Assembly (NCBI GenBank): GCA_016281815.1
Contig: JAEEJK010000046.1
Span: forward strand, 83,488 to 147,487
DNA from: Prevotella sp.
GTDB lineage: Bacteria; Bacteroidota; Bacteroidia; Bacteroidales; Bacteroidaceae
DNA length: 64,000 nt
Direction of reading: 5' to 3'
Shown: positions 8,110-17,572 of the stretch, one piece after another
How the letters are laid out: each line of letters begins with the position of its first letter
Position numbering within the stretch: position 1 is the first letter of the stretch
Notes under the pieces: generated by a model
What the model saw: only the letters and a program-made list of their open reading frames with translations
Told to the model about the DNA's origin: nothing
Database searches by the model: none
Position numbers and translations under genes: made by a program

Positions 8110-8921
8110 CCATGGATGAGCAGACAGCACCCCAGGAGGGTGGAATGGTGCTCCGGACGGAGGGCCTGGTGAAGCGCTATGGCAAGCGCACGGTGGTCAA
8201 CGAAGTGTCGATTGAGGTCAGACAGGGTGAGATCGTGGGATTGCTCGGTCCCAATGGTGCGGGCAAAACTACATCCTTCTACATGACCACAGGACTGATT
8301 GTGCCCAATGCCGGGCACATCTACCTCAACGAGGTGGATATCACAGGATATCCCGTCTATAAGCGGGCTCGTGCCGGTATTGGCTATCTGCCGCAGGAAC
8401 CGAGTGTGTTCAGGAAGATGAGTGTCGAGGACAACATCCTGTCGGTGCTTGAGATGACCGGACTGCCCCGGCGTGAGCAATTGGAGCGGTTGGAAAACCT
8501 CATCAGTGAGTTTCGTCTAGACAAGGTGCGCCGCAACAAGGGCGACCAGTTGTCGGGCGGTGAGCGCCGGCGAACGGAAATAGCCCGTTGCCTCGCCATC
8601 GATCCCAAATTCATCATGCTCGACGAACCCTTCGCCGGTGTCGACCCGATTGCTGTGGAGGATATCCAGCATATCGTGTGGCGGCTCAAGTACCGCAACA
8701 TCGGTATCCTCATCACCGACCATAACGTGCAGGAGACGCTTACCATCACCGACAGGGCTTACCTGCTGTTTGAGGGGCGCATCCTTTTCAAAGGCAACCC
8801 AGAGGAGTTGGCTGCCAACAAGATTGTGCGTGAGAAATACCTGAGCAACAGTTTCGTGCTGCGGAAGAAAGATTTCCAGACACTTGACGAGGAGCGCCGT
8901 GCCCGGGAGACAGTGGACTGA
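8106..8921 (+). CDS. lptB: LPS export ABC transporter ATPase LptB
   Basis: A 271-residue ABC ATPase that powers extraction of lipopolysaccharide from the inner membrane with LptF/G and LptC. Walker A is GPNGAGKTT (about residues 45-53). A Q-loop follows near [17 protein letters not shown]. The signature is [16 protein letters not shown], Walker B is [13 protein letters not shown], and the switch His is in [10 protein letters not shown]. The LptB-specific PSVFRKM and [11 protein letters not shown] segments separate it from branched-chain amino-acid transport ATPases. It has an extra C-terminal 25-30 residues compared with E. coli LptB. The partners LptF/G are not in this window. Confidence 0.95.
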   Translation: MTMDEQTAPQEGGMVLRTEGLVKRYGKRTVVNEVSIEVRQGEIVGLLGPNGAGKTTSFYMTTGLIVPNAGHIYLNEVDITGYPVYKRARAGIGYLPQEPSVFRKMSVEDNILSVLEMTGLPRREQLERLENLISEFRLDKVRRNKGDQLSGGERRRTEIARCLAIDPKFIMLDEPFAGVDPIAVEDIQHIVWRLKYRNIGILITDHNVQETLTITDRAYLLFEGRILFKGNPEELAANKIVREKYLSNSFVLRKKDFQTLDEERRARETVD

Positions 8922-8931
8922 TGTTCTCTTT

Positions 8932-8947
8932 GTCCGACAGGTCGGAC
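8932..8947. terminator. Hairpin between convergent lptB and dgt
   Basis: GTCCGAC and GTCGGAC (7 bp, two-base centre) form a perfect inverted repeat in the 44-base gap between two convergent genes. There is no long T-run, so it is only a possible bidirectional terminator. Confidence 0.4.
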
Positions 8948-8965
8948 TTATCTGACCAGTCCGGT

Positions 8966-10303
8966 TTATACTATCGGCAGCGAGATACCATTGATTTTCT
9001 GATAGACATCGAGGGCATAGACATCCGTCATGCCGCTGATGTAATCGATGACCGCCATGAGTCGGGTTTCCAAGTCGGGAGCCGTGATGTCGTATTGGCT
9101 GCTCACCCGGTTGATGAGTTGTTGTGAGTAGTAACGGTCGGGTGACACCACAGCCTGTGTCATCTGCTCCATGAGCGTTTCGATGATTTTGTATCCCGAC
9201 AACTCCACGTCGAGGACGGGCTTGCTGTTGTAAATCCTGACCTTCGACACTTCTGTGCAGCGGCGGTAGGCTTCACGGGCGGACTCACTGATATGGTCGA
9301 TCAGGCTGCCGGTGAACTCGCCGGCAAGGATGGCCTCCTCGTTGTCGACAAAGGCTTTCACGCACTCATGCTCGAGCAGTCCGATAACGGAGGAGCGCAT
9401 GTAGACCACCTTCTCGTTGGCATCGTCAATTCGCTCGTCGATGATGCGCTGACGCATCTTCTGCCTCACTTCCTCACTGAAAAAGCCCAGCAGCAAGTGT
9501 TCCGTCTCCTCAAAGGAGAGTATCTTGAGTTTGTGGGCATCTTCGATGTCCATGATCTCATAACAAATATCATCGGCAGCCTCGACAAGGTAGACCAGCG
9601 GGTGGCGGGCGAAACGCACACCGCAGTCGCCCTGGTCCAACTGTCGGATGCCCAGGTCGCGGGCAATCTTGAGATAGATGTCCTGCTCGCTGTGGAAAAA
9701 GCCGAATTTCCCTTTCTTGCCCGACATAGTGGAGGAATGGGGATATTTCACAATGGAGGCCAGCGTGGAATAGGTGAGTACAAACCCTCCGTCGCGCCTG
9801 CCCTTGAAGCGGTGGGCGAGCAAGCGGAAAGCATTGGCGTTGCCCTCGAAATGGGTGATGTCGCTCCAGAATCCGTCGCTCACCTGTGATTGCAGATACT
9901 GGCCTTTTCCCTCTGTGAAGAAGGCGCGGATGGCTCGTTCGCCGGAATGGCCGAAAGGCGGGTTACCCATGTCGTGGGCAAGACATGCCGCCGACACGAT
10001 GGTGCCTATATCCTCAAACAGAGTGTCTTTGAGGGAGGGGTGACGCTCGGTGAGTTGGCGGGCGACATCGTTGCCGAGCGACGTGCCGACACACGACACT
10101 TCAAGACTGTGGGTCAGGCGGTTATGGACAAAGACGCTACCCGGCAGAGGAAAGACCTGGGTCTTGTTCTGCAGGCGGCGGAACGGGGCGGAGAAAAGCA
10201 GACGGTCGCTGTCACGTTTGAATTCCGAACGGTCGTCATGGCGCGCCATGTGGCGGTCTTCCTGACCAAGGCGCTTGTTGGAGATGAGTTGTAGCCAGTT
10301 CAT
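8966..10303 (-). CDS. dgt: Deoxyguanosinetriphosphate triphosphohydrolase-like protein (dGTPase)
   Basis: A 445-residue HD-superfamily enzyme that splits dGTP (or other dNTPs) into deoxynucleoside and triphosphate. The start chosen is ATG 10303 ([14 protein letters not shown]); a TTG nine bases upstream overlaps the -7 box and is unlikely. The HD metal site is visible: His in [10 protein letters not shown], the HD pair in [16 protein letters not shown], and a later Asp in [10 protein letters not shown]. Length fits the long E. coli-type dGTPase rather than the shorter type. It is divergent from dut, so two genes that remove dNTPs share one promoter region. Confidence 0.93.
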   Translation of the reverse strand: MNWLQLISNKRLGQEDRHMARHDDRSEFKRDSDRLLFSAPFRRLQNKTQVFPLPGSVFVHNRLTHSLEVSCVGTSLGNDVARQLTERHPSLKDTLFEDIGTIVSAACLAHDMGNPPFGHSGERAIRAFFTEGKGQYLQSQVSDGFWSDITHFEGNANAFRLLAHRFKGRRDGGFVLTYSTLASIVKYPHSSTMSGKKGKFGFFHSEQDIYLKIARDLGIRQLDQGDCGVRFARHPLVYLVEAADDICYEIMDIEDAHKLKILSFEETEHLLLGFFSEEVRQKMRQRIIDERIDDANEKVVYMRSSVIGLLEHECVKAFVDNEEAILAGEFTGSLIDHISESAREAYRRCTEVSKVRIYNSKPVLDVELSGYKIIETLMEQMTQAVVSPDRYYSQQLINRVSSQYDITAPDLETRLMAVIDYISGMTDVYALDVYQKINGISLPIV

Positions 10304-10309
10304 TTCGTG

Positions 10310-10317
10310 CAAAAGTA
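10310..10317 (-). promoter_or_regulatory. -7 box of dgt, giving a very short leader
   Basis: The minus strand reads TACTTTTG (TAnnTTTG), only six bases before the dgt ATG. Transcription would therefore start at or next to the start codon, giving a leaderless or nearly leaderless mRNA. Confidence 0.55.
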
Positions 10318-10381
10318 ATCTAAAATTGTCTAAAATCCGTCTTTTTATGACGGAAAATGGCAGAATATGGATGGAATTCGT

Positions 10382-10389
10382 TATTTTTG
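10382..10389 (+). promoter_or_regulatory. -7 box of the dut operon
   Basis: TATTTTTG matches TAnnTTTG and lies 23 bases before ATG 10413. It likely drives dut, the TPR gene, the DUF4292 lipoprotein gene and the EnvC-like gene, which are all overlapping or within nine bases of each other. Confidence 0.55.
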
Positions 10390-10412
10390 CATCTCATTTC
10401 AGACAAGTAATT

Positions 10413-10850
10413 ATGATATCCATAAAAGTGATCAACAAAGGTCGTCATGCCTTGCCGAAATATGCCACAGCACTCAGTGCGGGTATGGATCTGCACGCCA
10501 ATATCGATGAGCCGGTGACGCTCCGCCCTTTGGAGCACAGGCTGATCCCCACAGGTCTTTTCATCGCGCTTCCTCCCGGATATGAGGCGCAGGTGAGACC
10601 CAGAAGCGGACTGGCGCTCAAACATGGCATCACCGTGCTCAACGCACCAGGCACTATCGATGCCGACTATCGTGGTGAGGTGGGGGTGTTGCTGGTCAAT
10701 CTCTCCGACAAGGACTTTGTGGTGGCCGATGGCGAGCGCATCGCACAGATGGTGGTGGCACGCCATGAGCAGGGTGAGTGGGTAGAGACAGACACACTCG
10801 ATGAGACAGCGCGTGGCGCAGGTGGATACGGACATACAGGAGTGAAATGA
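10413..10850 (+). CDS. dut: dUTP diphosphatase
   Basis: A 145-residue trimeric dUTPase that converts dUTP to dUMP and pyrophosphate, keeping uracil out of DNA and feeding dTMP synthesis. The start is ATG 10413; the open frame extends further upstream but runs through the promoter. All five family motifs are visible: [41 protein letters not shown], and the C-terminal flexible [10 protein letters not shown] arm. The stop overlaps the TPR gene start by four bases (ATGA). Confidence 0.96.
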   Translation: MISIKVINKGRHALPKYATALSAGMDLHANIDEPVTLRPLEHRLIPTGLFIALPPGYEAQVRPRSGLALKHGITVLNAPGTIDADYRGEVGVLLVNLSDKDFVVADGERIAQMVVARHEQGEWVETDTLDETARGAGGYGHTGVK

Positions 10851-12646
10851 GCAAACCGAACAAGACTTGTCGAAATGGGTGGACACTCAGGCTGATGCTG
10901 CTGTTGTTGGCAGTGTCGGCTACACTCTTTGTCGCGGCCAAAAAGAAACCGCGTGCGAAGACGGTGCAGCCCGTGGTCATCTCTGCTCTCAGCGAGAATG
11001 ATGCCAAACGCTTCAAATACTTCTATCTTGAGGCTGTCAGACAACAACAGGCAGGTCATTTTGCCGCTGCATACGACTTGTTCCTCCATTGTCTGGAAAT
11101 CAATCCCTTTGCACCGGAGGCTTACTTCGCGCTGTCTTCCTATTACTCTGAGATGAAGGACGACTCCACCATGCTTGTGTGCATGGAGAAGGCTGCACGG
11201 CTCAGTCCGGACAATTTCACCTACTTGGAAAGGCTGGGACAGGTGTACATCAAAACCCATGAATTCAACAAGGCTACGGAGGTGTATGAGCAACTCGCTT
11301 CCAACAGTCCGGGACGGACGGATGTGCTGGGCATCCTGCTCCAACTCTATCAACATGCTGACAACTACGACAAGGTGATTGCCACACTTGACAGAATTGA
11401 GACCCTGGAGGGAAGCAGCGAAGACCTGACCTTATCGAAGATGCAGGTCTATTCCATCAAGGGTGACAAGAAAAAGGAAATCAAGGAACTCCGTAACCTG
11501 GCACGGCAACATCCCAATGATTACAAGTACAGGGTGATGATCGGCAACTGGCTCTTGCAGAACGGGAAGGAGAAGGAAGCCTTGTCGGAATACAACAGCG
11601 TGTTGAAGAAAGAGCCCGACAACATCATGGCTCAGATGTCGCTGCTCGACTATTACAAGGCCCAGAATCAGGACTCGTTGGCCCGGGCACAGACAGAGAG
11701 GCTTCTGCTGAGTCCCAACACAGAGATAGAAAGTAAGATTTTGCTGCTCAGGCAATTGATCAGTGACAGCGAGCAAAATGGAGGCGACAGCACGGAAGTG
11801 CTCGACATCTTTGGGAAAATTCTCGCCCAACCGCAGGAAAATGCAGGGATGGCCGAGTTGTGCGCAGCATACATGTCGCTGAAGAAAATGCCAGAGGACA
11901 CGGTCAATACAGTCTATGAGCGGATTATAGATATTGAACCGGACAATGCAGGGGCGAGGTTGCAGTTGCTGCAGTCTGCTTGGAAAAAGAAAGACTTCAA
12001 CAAAGTCATCGCCCTCGCAAAACCAGGCGTGGAGTACAACCCCAGCAACATCTGGTTCTATTACTTCCTGGGACTGGCCTATGCGCAGAACGATGAGAGC
12101 GAGTTGGAACTCAATACCTTGCGCAAAGGTGTGGAGCAGGCCGATGAGGAGAGCAACAAGGATATCGTATCGGATTTCTATGCCATGATAGGAGACCTCC
12201 TCCATGAGCAGGGCAAAAACGAGGAGGCTTACGCAGCCTACGACAGTTGTCTGCAATGGAAACCCGACAATATCGGATGCCTCAACAACTATGCCTATTT
12301 CCTCAGCGAGGAGGGGCGCGAACTGCCTAAGGCTGAGCAGATGAGTTACCGCACCGTGAAGGCCGAGCCTGGCAATTCCACCTTTCTCGACACCTATGCG
12401 TGGATTCTTTTCAAGCAGCAGCGGTTTGAGGAGGCTCGTATCTACATCGACCAAGCGGTAGCGGCTGACTCGGCGCAAAGTGCCGTCATCGTGGAACATG
12501 CCGGTGATATCTATATGATGGCTGGTGACAGTGCCAAGGCATTGGAGTATTGGCAGAAAGCCCTCGAACTGGACGAGGAGGAGAATGCCTTGCTGCAAAG
12601 AAAAATCAAACTGAAAAAATATATAGAAGAAGACGCTAAAAAGTAA
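10847..12646 (+). CDS. Exported tetratricopeptide-repeat protein
   Basis: A 599-residue protein with an N-terminal hydrophobic segment ([16 protein letters not shown], residues 16-31) that acts as signal peptide or anchor. The rest is built of TPR helices. Clear units include [58 protein letters not shown] and, near the end, [19 protein letters not shown]. It probably works as a scaffold in the periplasm or at the inner membrane. It sits in a cluster common in Bacteroidales (dut, TPR, DUF4292, EnvC-like). No enzymatic motif is seen. Confidence 0.88.
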   Translation: MSKPNKTCRNGWTLRLMLLLLAVSATLFVAAKKKPRAKTVQPVVISALSENDAKRFKYFYLEAVRQQQAGHFAAAYDLFLHCLEINPFAPEAYFALSSYYSEMKDDSTMLVCMEKAARLSPDNFTYLERLGQVYIKTHEFNKATEVYEQLASNSPGRTDVLGILLQLYQHADNYDKVIATLDRIETLEGSSEDLTLSKMQVYSIKGDKKKEIKELRNLARQHPNDYKYRVMIGNWLLQNGKEKEALSEYNSVLKKEPDNIMAQMSLLDYYKAQNQDSLARAQTERLLLSPNTEIESKILLLRQLISDSEQNGGDSTEVLDIFGKILAQPQENAGMAELCAAYMSLKKMPEDTVNTVYERIIDIEPDNAGARLQLLQSAWKKKDFNKVIALAKPGVEYNPSNIWFYYFLGLAYAQNDESELELNTLRKGVEQADEESNKDIVSDFYAMIGDLLHEQGKNEEAYAAYDSCLQWKPDNIGCLNNYAYFLSEEGRELPKAEQMSYRTVKAEPGNSTFLDTYAWILFKQQRFEEARIYIDQAVAADSAQSAVIVEHAGDIYMMAGDSAKALEYWQKALELDEEENALLQRKIKLKKYIEEDAKK

Positions 12647-12654
12647 TAGAATAA

Positions 12655-13545
12655 ATGATGAGCAACAATCCTCGAAAGATAACCATCCTCGCTCTCGCCA
12701 TGCTCCTGGCAGCATGTGGGAGCAAGAAAAATTTAGTCAAGGACCCTGGCAGCAACAACCCTTCCGCCACCACTTCCACTGTGACCCCGGGACAGACTTC
12801 CGTACAGGGGGCAGACAATGCAACCATTTTAAGGAACGTGACCAGCAGCCTTCCGGCTTCCGCCAACCTTGTGTCTTCCATAGACTTCACCATCAAGAGG
12901 GGGTCTAAGGACATCTCCGTAGATGGCAAGATCAGCATGAGGCGCGATGAGGTCATCAGAATCCAACTCTCGCCCATGGGATTGGTGGAGGTGGGAAGAA
13001 TGGAGTTCACACGTGACTCCGTCCTCATTATGGACCGTATCCACAAGCAATACCTCAAAAGCAGTTATGACAAGGTGGGATTCCTGCGCGACAATGGTAT
13101 TGATTTCTACGCGCTGCAGGCTTTGTTCTGGAATCAACTCTTCGTGCCTGGCGAGAAGGACTTGGACAAATCGGTGGGAAAATTCGACATCAAGGACAAT
13201 GTCATTTCTCTTTCGTCGGGAAAAATGAAATACCAGTGGACGGCCGACACAGGCTTCGAACACCTGATGACTGCTTTGGCCACCTACAGCAGCACCAAGC
13301 ATGGGACGTCGAAACTCGACTGGGCATATGGTGACTTCAAAAACTTCGCCGGAAAGACCTTCCCCGCACGCCACACGGTGGGCATCACCGCTGGAACATC
13401 TTCTGGCAGCAGCAAGAACATCAATGTGATTATCACCTTGAAAAATATGAAAACGGACAGCGGATGGGACACAATAACAAAAGTTCCTTCCAAATACAAA
13501 CCCGTGGAACTCAAGGATGTCATCAACCAAATAATGAAACTGTAA
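12655..13545 (+). CDS. DUF4292-family lipoprotein
   Basis: A 296-residue protein. Residues 10-21 give a lipobox LLAAC, so Cys21 is the probable lipidation site. A Ser/Thr/Asn-rich spacer of about 35 residues follows. The folded part carries repeated beta-strand patterns (KDISVDGKISMRRDEVIRIQL, MGLVEVGRMEFTRDSVLIMD) typical of LolA/LolB-like lipoprotein-binding folds and of the Bacteroidota DUF4292 family. Its role is not established; a LolB-like or cell-envelope function is inference from fold appearance and from its place before an EnvC-like gene. The stop shares one base with the next start (TAATG). Confidence 0.82.
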   Translation: MMSNNPRKITILALAMLLAACGSKKNLVKDPGSNNPSATTSTVTPGQTSVQGADNATILRNVTSSLPASANLVSSIDFTIKRGSKDISVDGKISMRRDEVIRIQLSPMGLVEVGRMEFTRDSVLIMDRIHKQYLKSSYDKVGFLRDNGIDFYALQALFWNQLFVPGEKDLDKSVGKFDIKDNVISLSSGKMKYQWTADTGFEHLMTALATYSSTKHGTSKLDWAYGDFKNFAGKTFPARHTVGITAGTSSGSSKNINVIITLKNMKTDSGWDTITKVPSKYKPVELKDVINQIMKL

Positions 13546-15350
13546 TGAGAAAGTGCATTCTTTTGTTATTCACTGCCATGATGCTGCTACCCATGTCGGC
13601 GCAGACACGCCATAAGGGACAGCAGGGCAGGCGCCATACCACCACACGATCCTATACAAGGCGGTCTTCGTCGAAAGGTACTGCCGCCACTACACAAAAG
13701 GTGACCAAAAGCACCAAAACAACCAAAGGAAAAGGTGGCAAACCTAATTACACGACCAAGGAAATCAGGGGACTGCAGACCCAAAGGCAGCAGATCGAGC
13801 AGGATATCCGCAACCAGCAGAACCGTCTGAGGGAGAACAAGGAGAATGTGGCCAACAGACTCAACGCCCTCATGGTGCTCAACAGTGAGATAGAGTCCAA
13901 GCAGAAGGATATCGAGGGATTTGAGAATGACATTCACAAACTTGACGGCAATATCGGTATCCTCAATTCACAGATGGCTACCCTCAAGGGACAACTGCGC
14001 GACCGGCAGGACAAATATGTCAAGTCGGTGAGATACATGCAGAGCCACAACAGCATTCAGGAGAAACTGATGTTTATCTTCAGTGCCAACAGCCTGACCC
14101 AGGCTTATCGCCGACTCCGTTTTATGCAGGAATATGCGGATTACCAACGGACACAAGGCGAGCAAATCAAGGTCAAGCAACAGGAAATCGACAAGAAGAA
14201 CAAGCAACTGCAGGCGGCTCGCTCACAGAAAAACCAACTGCTGAGCAAGGGCAAGGCGGCCAGGGCTGACTTGCAGGACAAGCATACCGAGCAGCAGAAG
14301 GTGGTGAATGAACTGCAGAATGAGCAAAAGACCATCCAGGTGATTATCTCTGAGCAGGAGCGCAAGAATGAGCAGATCAATGCCGAGATCGACCGCCTTG
14401 TGGCTGTCGAGGTGGAGAAGGCGCGCGTGCGCGCTGAGGCGGAGGCCAAGCGCAAGTCTGAGGCTGCTGCCGCAAAGAAAAGAGCAGAGGAACTGGCCCG
14501 TAAGAAGGCTGCTGCCGAGAAGGCCAAACGCGAGGAGGAGAAACGTATCGCTGCCGCCAAGGCCGAGGAGGCCCGTCTGAAGGCCGCTGCCGACAAGGCT
14601 GCCCGTGAGCATGAGCGCAGGGTGGCTGCCGAGAAGGCTGCTGCCGAGGCACGTGCCAGAGCCGCCGCCGCTGAGGCAAAGGCGCGTCAGGAAAATGAGG
14701 CGAAGGCGCGCCGTGAGGCGGAGGCACAGGCCCGTGCCGCTGCCGAGGAGGCCCGTGCCGCCGAGGAGGCTGCCCGCAGGAGTGCCGCCGAGAAAGAAAA
14801 GGCGGAGCAGGCTGCCCGTGAGGCGGAGTCTGCCCGGTTGGCTGCGGAGCGCAAGGCTGTGGCAGATGCCGCTCGCCGTGAGAAAGAGGTTGAGGAGGAT
14901 GCCAAAGAGGCTTCCAAGGTGGAGACCATGTCGGCGGTCGACCGTCAGATCAGTGGCAGTTTTGAGAGCAACAGGGGCAGGTTGCCCATGCCTGTCACCG
15001 GTCCCTACAAGGTGGTGAGCCATTTCGGACAATATGATGTTGACGGACTGAAGAACGTGAAACTCGACAATAAGGGCATCAATATCCAGTGTGAGCCGGG
15101 TGCCAGGGCAAGGTCAGTGTTTGAGGGCGAGGTGAGTGCCGTCGTCAGCGTGGCAGGACAACTGGTGGTCATGGTGCGCCATGGTGACTTCATCTCCGTC
15201 TACTGCAACCTGAAGGCCGTGAATGTGCGTAAAGGTCAAAAGGTTACCACACGCCAGGTGCTGGGCACCATCGGTCAGGACAACATCCTGCAGTTCCAAC
15301 TCAGAAGGGAGAAGGCTAAACTCAACCCCGAGACCTGGCTCGGACGGTAG
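13545..15350 (+). CDS. EnvC-like divisome factor with degenerate LytM domain
   Basis: A 601-residue exported protein starting at ATG 13545, with signal peptide ending near MSAQ. After a basic Ser/Thr linker, residues about 65-280 are a long coiled coil, as in EnvC. Residues about 285-465 are an extreme Ala/Glu/Lys/Arg-rich helix (repeats such as RAEAEAKRKSEAAAAKKRAEE). The last 115 residues have the LytM/M23 fold pattern, but the zinc ligands are gone: NKGINI replaces HxGxD, YCNL replaces YxHL, and LQFQL replaces LHFEL. E. coli EnvC also lacks the zinc site and activates amidases instead of cutting peptidoglycan, so an activator role is the best guess. Confidence 0.85.
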   Translation: MRKCILLLFTAMMLLPMSAQTRHKGQQGRRHTTTRSYTRRSSSKGTAATTQKVTKSTKTTKGKGGKPNYTTKEIRGLQTQRQQIEQDIRNQQNRLRENKENVANRLNALMVLNSEIESKQKDIEGFENDIHKLDGNIGILNSQMATLKGQLRDRQDKYVKSVRYMQSHNSIQEKLMFIFSANSLTQAYRRLRFMQEYADYQRTQGEQIKVKQQEIDKKNKQLQAARSQKNQLLSKGKAARADLQDKHTEQQKVVNELQNEQKTIQVIISEQERKNEQINAEIDRLVAVEVEKARVRAEAEAKRKSEAAAAKKRAEELARKKAAAEKAKREEEKRIAAAKAEEARLKAAADKAAREHERRVAAEKAAAEARARAAAAEAKARQENEAKARREAEAQARAAAEEARAAEEAARRSAAEKEKAEQAAREAESARLAAERKAVADAARREKEVEEDAKEASKVETMSAVDRQISGSFESNRGRLPMPVTGPYKVVSHFGQYDVDGLKNVKLDNKGINIQCEPGARARSVFEGEVSAVVSVAGQLVVMVRHGDFISVYCNLKAVNVRKGQKVTTRQVLGTIGQDNILQFQLRREKAKLNPETWLGR

Positions 15351-15388
15351 GCAACAGTCCAGTCAAGGATATACTTCACAGCGAAACA

Positions 15389-15428
15389 GGGGCGTCCCCG
15401 TCCGCAATAGATGCGGGCGGGGACGCCC
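15389..15428. repeat. Long G/C-rich hairpin (REP-like)
   Basis: A 17-bp stem with one G-U pair (left arm 15390-15406, right arm 15412-15428) and a five-base loop. It carries the core GGGGCGTCCCCG and its complement. It could terminate the dut-to-EnvC operon, but it lacks a T-run and stands beside another palindrome, which favours a REP-type repeat. Confidence 0.65.
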
Positions 15429-15565
15429 GCGCTCACCGACGTAAAAAATTGGAAGTTTCACTTTTTTTCCCTTCTTTAGCGGTCGAAAACCGAAATCGCA
15501 GGACCATGGCTGTCAAGAGAAAGTATCCCCAAGGAGCGCAACATCATAGAATGGCAGTGCGACAA

Positions 15566-15589
15566 GTAGGGACGCGATGTATCGCGTCC
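15566..15589 (+). repeat. Palindromic repeat, left copy
   Basis: GTAGGGACGCGATGTATCGC plus the next four bases forms a nearly perfect palindrome (arms GGACGCGAT and ATCGCGTCC around GT). The same sequence, inverted and with one mismatch, occurs at 17457-17480 on the other side of the ATPase gene. Confidence 0.85.
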
Positions 15590-15626
15590 GAAAGCCCAAA
15601 AAGAGGTAAATGTAGGGGTATACTAG

Positions 15627-15644
15627 GAATCATCGGGACAGGTT
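15627..15644 (+). repeat. 18-base direct repeat, left copy
   Basis: GAATCATCGGGACAGGTT, identical to 17411-17428. The two copies flank the ATPase gene. Confidence 0.85.
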
Positions 15645-15791
15645 TGAACGCCGTGCCCCTGATTTTTTAAGAAATCACTTCAAAAATACCCTCATGACAA
15701 ATTTGAAGAAAACTTTTGCCATGTCATGACTATTTACTAACTTAGCGGCGGAAATGAATAACAACACGGCAAAACAACCGGAGGAGACACC

Positions 15792-17399
15792 ATGACACAT
15801 CCAAGCAACCTCTATCCTGACGAGCGGCGCTACCCCGTCGGTATACAGACTTTCTCGGAAATCATCACCAAGGGTTATGTCTACATCGACAAGACCGACC
15901 TGATGTGGAGGATGACGCACCTGAGCAAATACATCTTCTTGAGTCGTCCGAGGCGATTCGGTAAGTCGCTGCTAACCACCACGCTATGCTCCTTCTTTGA
16001 GGGCCGACGTGACCTTTTTGAGGGGCTTAAGGTGATGGAGTTGGAGAAAGAGTGGCTGAGTTACCCTGTGCTCCACGTCGACGTGAGCATGGCCAAGGGA
16101 CGCGAGAATACGGCAGAACTGCGCAAGGCACTGATGTTTCAAATGGAGCCTTACTGCGAAAAATATGCTATGTCGCAAACATCGGCCACTCCCGGAGAAG
16201 TCTTCTCCGGCCTTATCCGACGAGCGTACGAGCAGACAGGCCGCCAGGTGGTAGTGGTTATCGACGAATATGACGCGCCACTGCTCGAGGTACTGCACGA
16301 GGAGGAACTACTCGGCGGATACCGCCGTGTGATGCAGGAATTCTATCAATGTTTAAAGGCCAACGAGGCGATGATCCGCTTCTGCTTCATCACAGGCATT
16401 ACAAAGTTCTCGCAACTGAGCATCTTCTCCACCCTCAACAACATCACCAATGTCTCGCTCGACCCGGAGTTCGCCGCCATCTGCGGCATCACCGGCGAAG
16501 AGATCGACACGCAAATGAGGCCTGATGTGGAACGCCTCGCCACCGAGTATGAGTGCGCTCCAGATGAGATGCGCCAGATGCTCCGCGACACTTATGACGG
16601 ATATCATTTCTCAGGGAAGTCTCCCGATATCTACAACCCTTTCAGCCTGATGAAAGCGTTCAACCAGCGCAGGCTCGACAACTGGTGGTTTGAGAGTGGC
16701 ACGCCATCCTACCTCATCCGCCAGATGCGCCATTTCCAGACAGACATCACCAAACTCGACGACCTACAGGTGCCATCATCGGCCTTCGACCAGCCTACAG
16801 AAAATATGATGGATGCCCTGCCGTTGCTCTATCAGAGCGGATACATGACCATCAAGGACTACAACTTCAGAAGCAGGATGTACACCCTGGGCATTCCAAA
16901 CCAAGAGGTTCGTGTGGGCTTTACTGAAGGTTTGTTACCCTCTGTTACAGGCATGCGAGGAAGTGACGTGCAGAGGGGCTTCGCAGTGCGCTTCTGGGAT
17001 GCCTTGTGCACCGGCGACGCCGACTTGGCCTTGCGCGAACTGCAGGCATACCTCGAGGAATTGCCATATGTCGAGGGTTTCAAGAAAAAACTGGAGGAGG
17101 TCTCCGCCGCCGAGGGTTTCTATGAGTGGTCGTTTTACCTCATTTTCTCCATGCTCAACGTCTATGTGCAGACGCAGGTGAAATGCGCCCGCGGGCGTGC
17201 CGACATGGTGGTATTTATGCCCGATGCCATCTATGTGATGGAACTGAAGATTAACGGAACGGCGCAGGATGCCCTCGACCAGATCAACGATAAGGGCTAT
17301 GCGCTCCGCTATGCCACCGATGGCCGCCGTATCGTGAAGGCCGGCATCGGCTTCTCCGTCGAGAAGCGTGCCATGACGGATTACATCATTGAAGATTGA
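15792..17399 (+). CDS. AAA-ATPase-like / PD-(D/E)XK nuclease-superfamily protein
   Basis: A 535-residue protein of a family that is massively duplicated in Bacteroides and Prevotella (AAA-ATPase_like plus PDDEXK_9, formerly DUF1703). It opens with the family hallmark YPVGIQTFSEIITKGYVYIDKT. A Walker A variant, RPRRFGKSLLTTT, lies near residue 56 and Walker B, VVVVIDEYDAPLLE, near residue 155. The C-terminus carries a nuclease-like core with GRADMVVF and YVMELK (the D...ExK pattern). The substrate and role are unknown. The gene is a single cistron framed by repeats on both sides, which suggests the unit has moved as a cassette. Confidence 0.88.
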   Translation: MTHPSNLYPDERRYPVGIQTFSEIITKGYVYIDKTDLMWRMTHLSKYIFLSRPRRFGKSLLTTTLCSFFEGRRDLFEGLKVMELEKEWLSYPVLHVDVSMAKGRENTAELRKALMFQMEPYCEKYAMSQTSATPGEVFSGLIRRAYEQTGRQVVVVIDEYDAPLLEVLHEEELLGGYRRVMQEFYQCLKANEAMIRFCFITGITKFSQLSIFSTLNNITNVSLDPEFAAICGITGEEIDTQMRPDVERLATEYECAPDEMRQMLRDTYDGYHFSGKSPDIYNPFSLMKAFNQRRLDNWWFESGTPSYLIRQMRHFQTDITKLDDLQVPSSAFDQPTENMMDALPLLYQSGYMTIKDYNFRSRMYTLGIPNQEVRVGFTEGLLPSVTGMRGSDVQRGFAVRFWDALCTGDADLALRELQAYLEELPYVEGFKKKLEEVSAAEGFYEWSFYLIFSMLNVYVQTQVKCARGRADMVVFMPDAIYVMELKINGTAQDALDQINDKGYALRYATDGRRIVKAGIGFSVEKRAMTDYIIED

Positions 17400-17410
17400 A
17401 AGGAATCAGA

Positions 17411-17428
17411 GAATCATCGGGACAGGTT
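17411..17428 (+). repeat. 18-base direct repeat, right copy
   Basis: Identical to 15627-15644. It begins 12 bases after the ATPase stop codon. Confidence 0.85.
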
Positions 17429-17456
17429 ATTGATTCTTCTGCTCACTTGGGAGCGC

Positions 17457-17480
17457 GGGCGCGATACATCGCGTCCCTAC
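17457..17480 (-). repeat. Palindromic repeat, right inverted copy
   Basis: Reverse complement of 15566-15589 with one mismatch (GGGCGCGAT for GGACGCGAT). It contains GCGATACATCGCGTCCCTAC. Confidence 0.85.
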
Positions 17481-17564
17481 CTGCTTTGGCTGTCGTCATT
17501 CTCAGAAAAAGAGCCTTCGTAGCAAGGCAAAGTGAACTGGAGGCACTGCGACTACTATTATTTG

Positions 17565-17572
17565 TATGTTTG
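17565..17572 (+). promoter_or_regulatory. Candidate -7 box for the LRR protein gene
   Basis: TATGTTTG fits TAnnTTTG. It lies about 95 bases before ATG 17668. No convincing -33 box is visible. Confidence 0.35.

Larger units (their letters stand above)
15351..15791. other. Gene-free stretch rich in palindromes
   Basis: This 441-base gap follows the EnvC-like gene and precedes the ATPase gene. It holds a long G/C-rich hairpin, a 24-base palindromic repeat and an 18-base sequence that is repeated after the ATPase gene (all listed separately). A short frame around 15495-15568 reads ESIPKERNIIEWQCDK before a stop and might be a gene remnant, but I do not recognise it. No promoter with both boxes is evident. 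Confidence 0.6.

Noticed and set aside
11432..12715. Minus-strand open frame of 427 codons
   Set aside because: Lies fully antisense to the TPR gene, has no family motif, and the TPR gene has clear repeats and operon context.
14223..15032. Minus-strand Leu/Gly-rich open frame
   Set aside because: Antisense to the Ala/Glu/Lys/Arg-rich helix of the EnvC-like protein; composition bias keeps the frame open.
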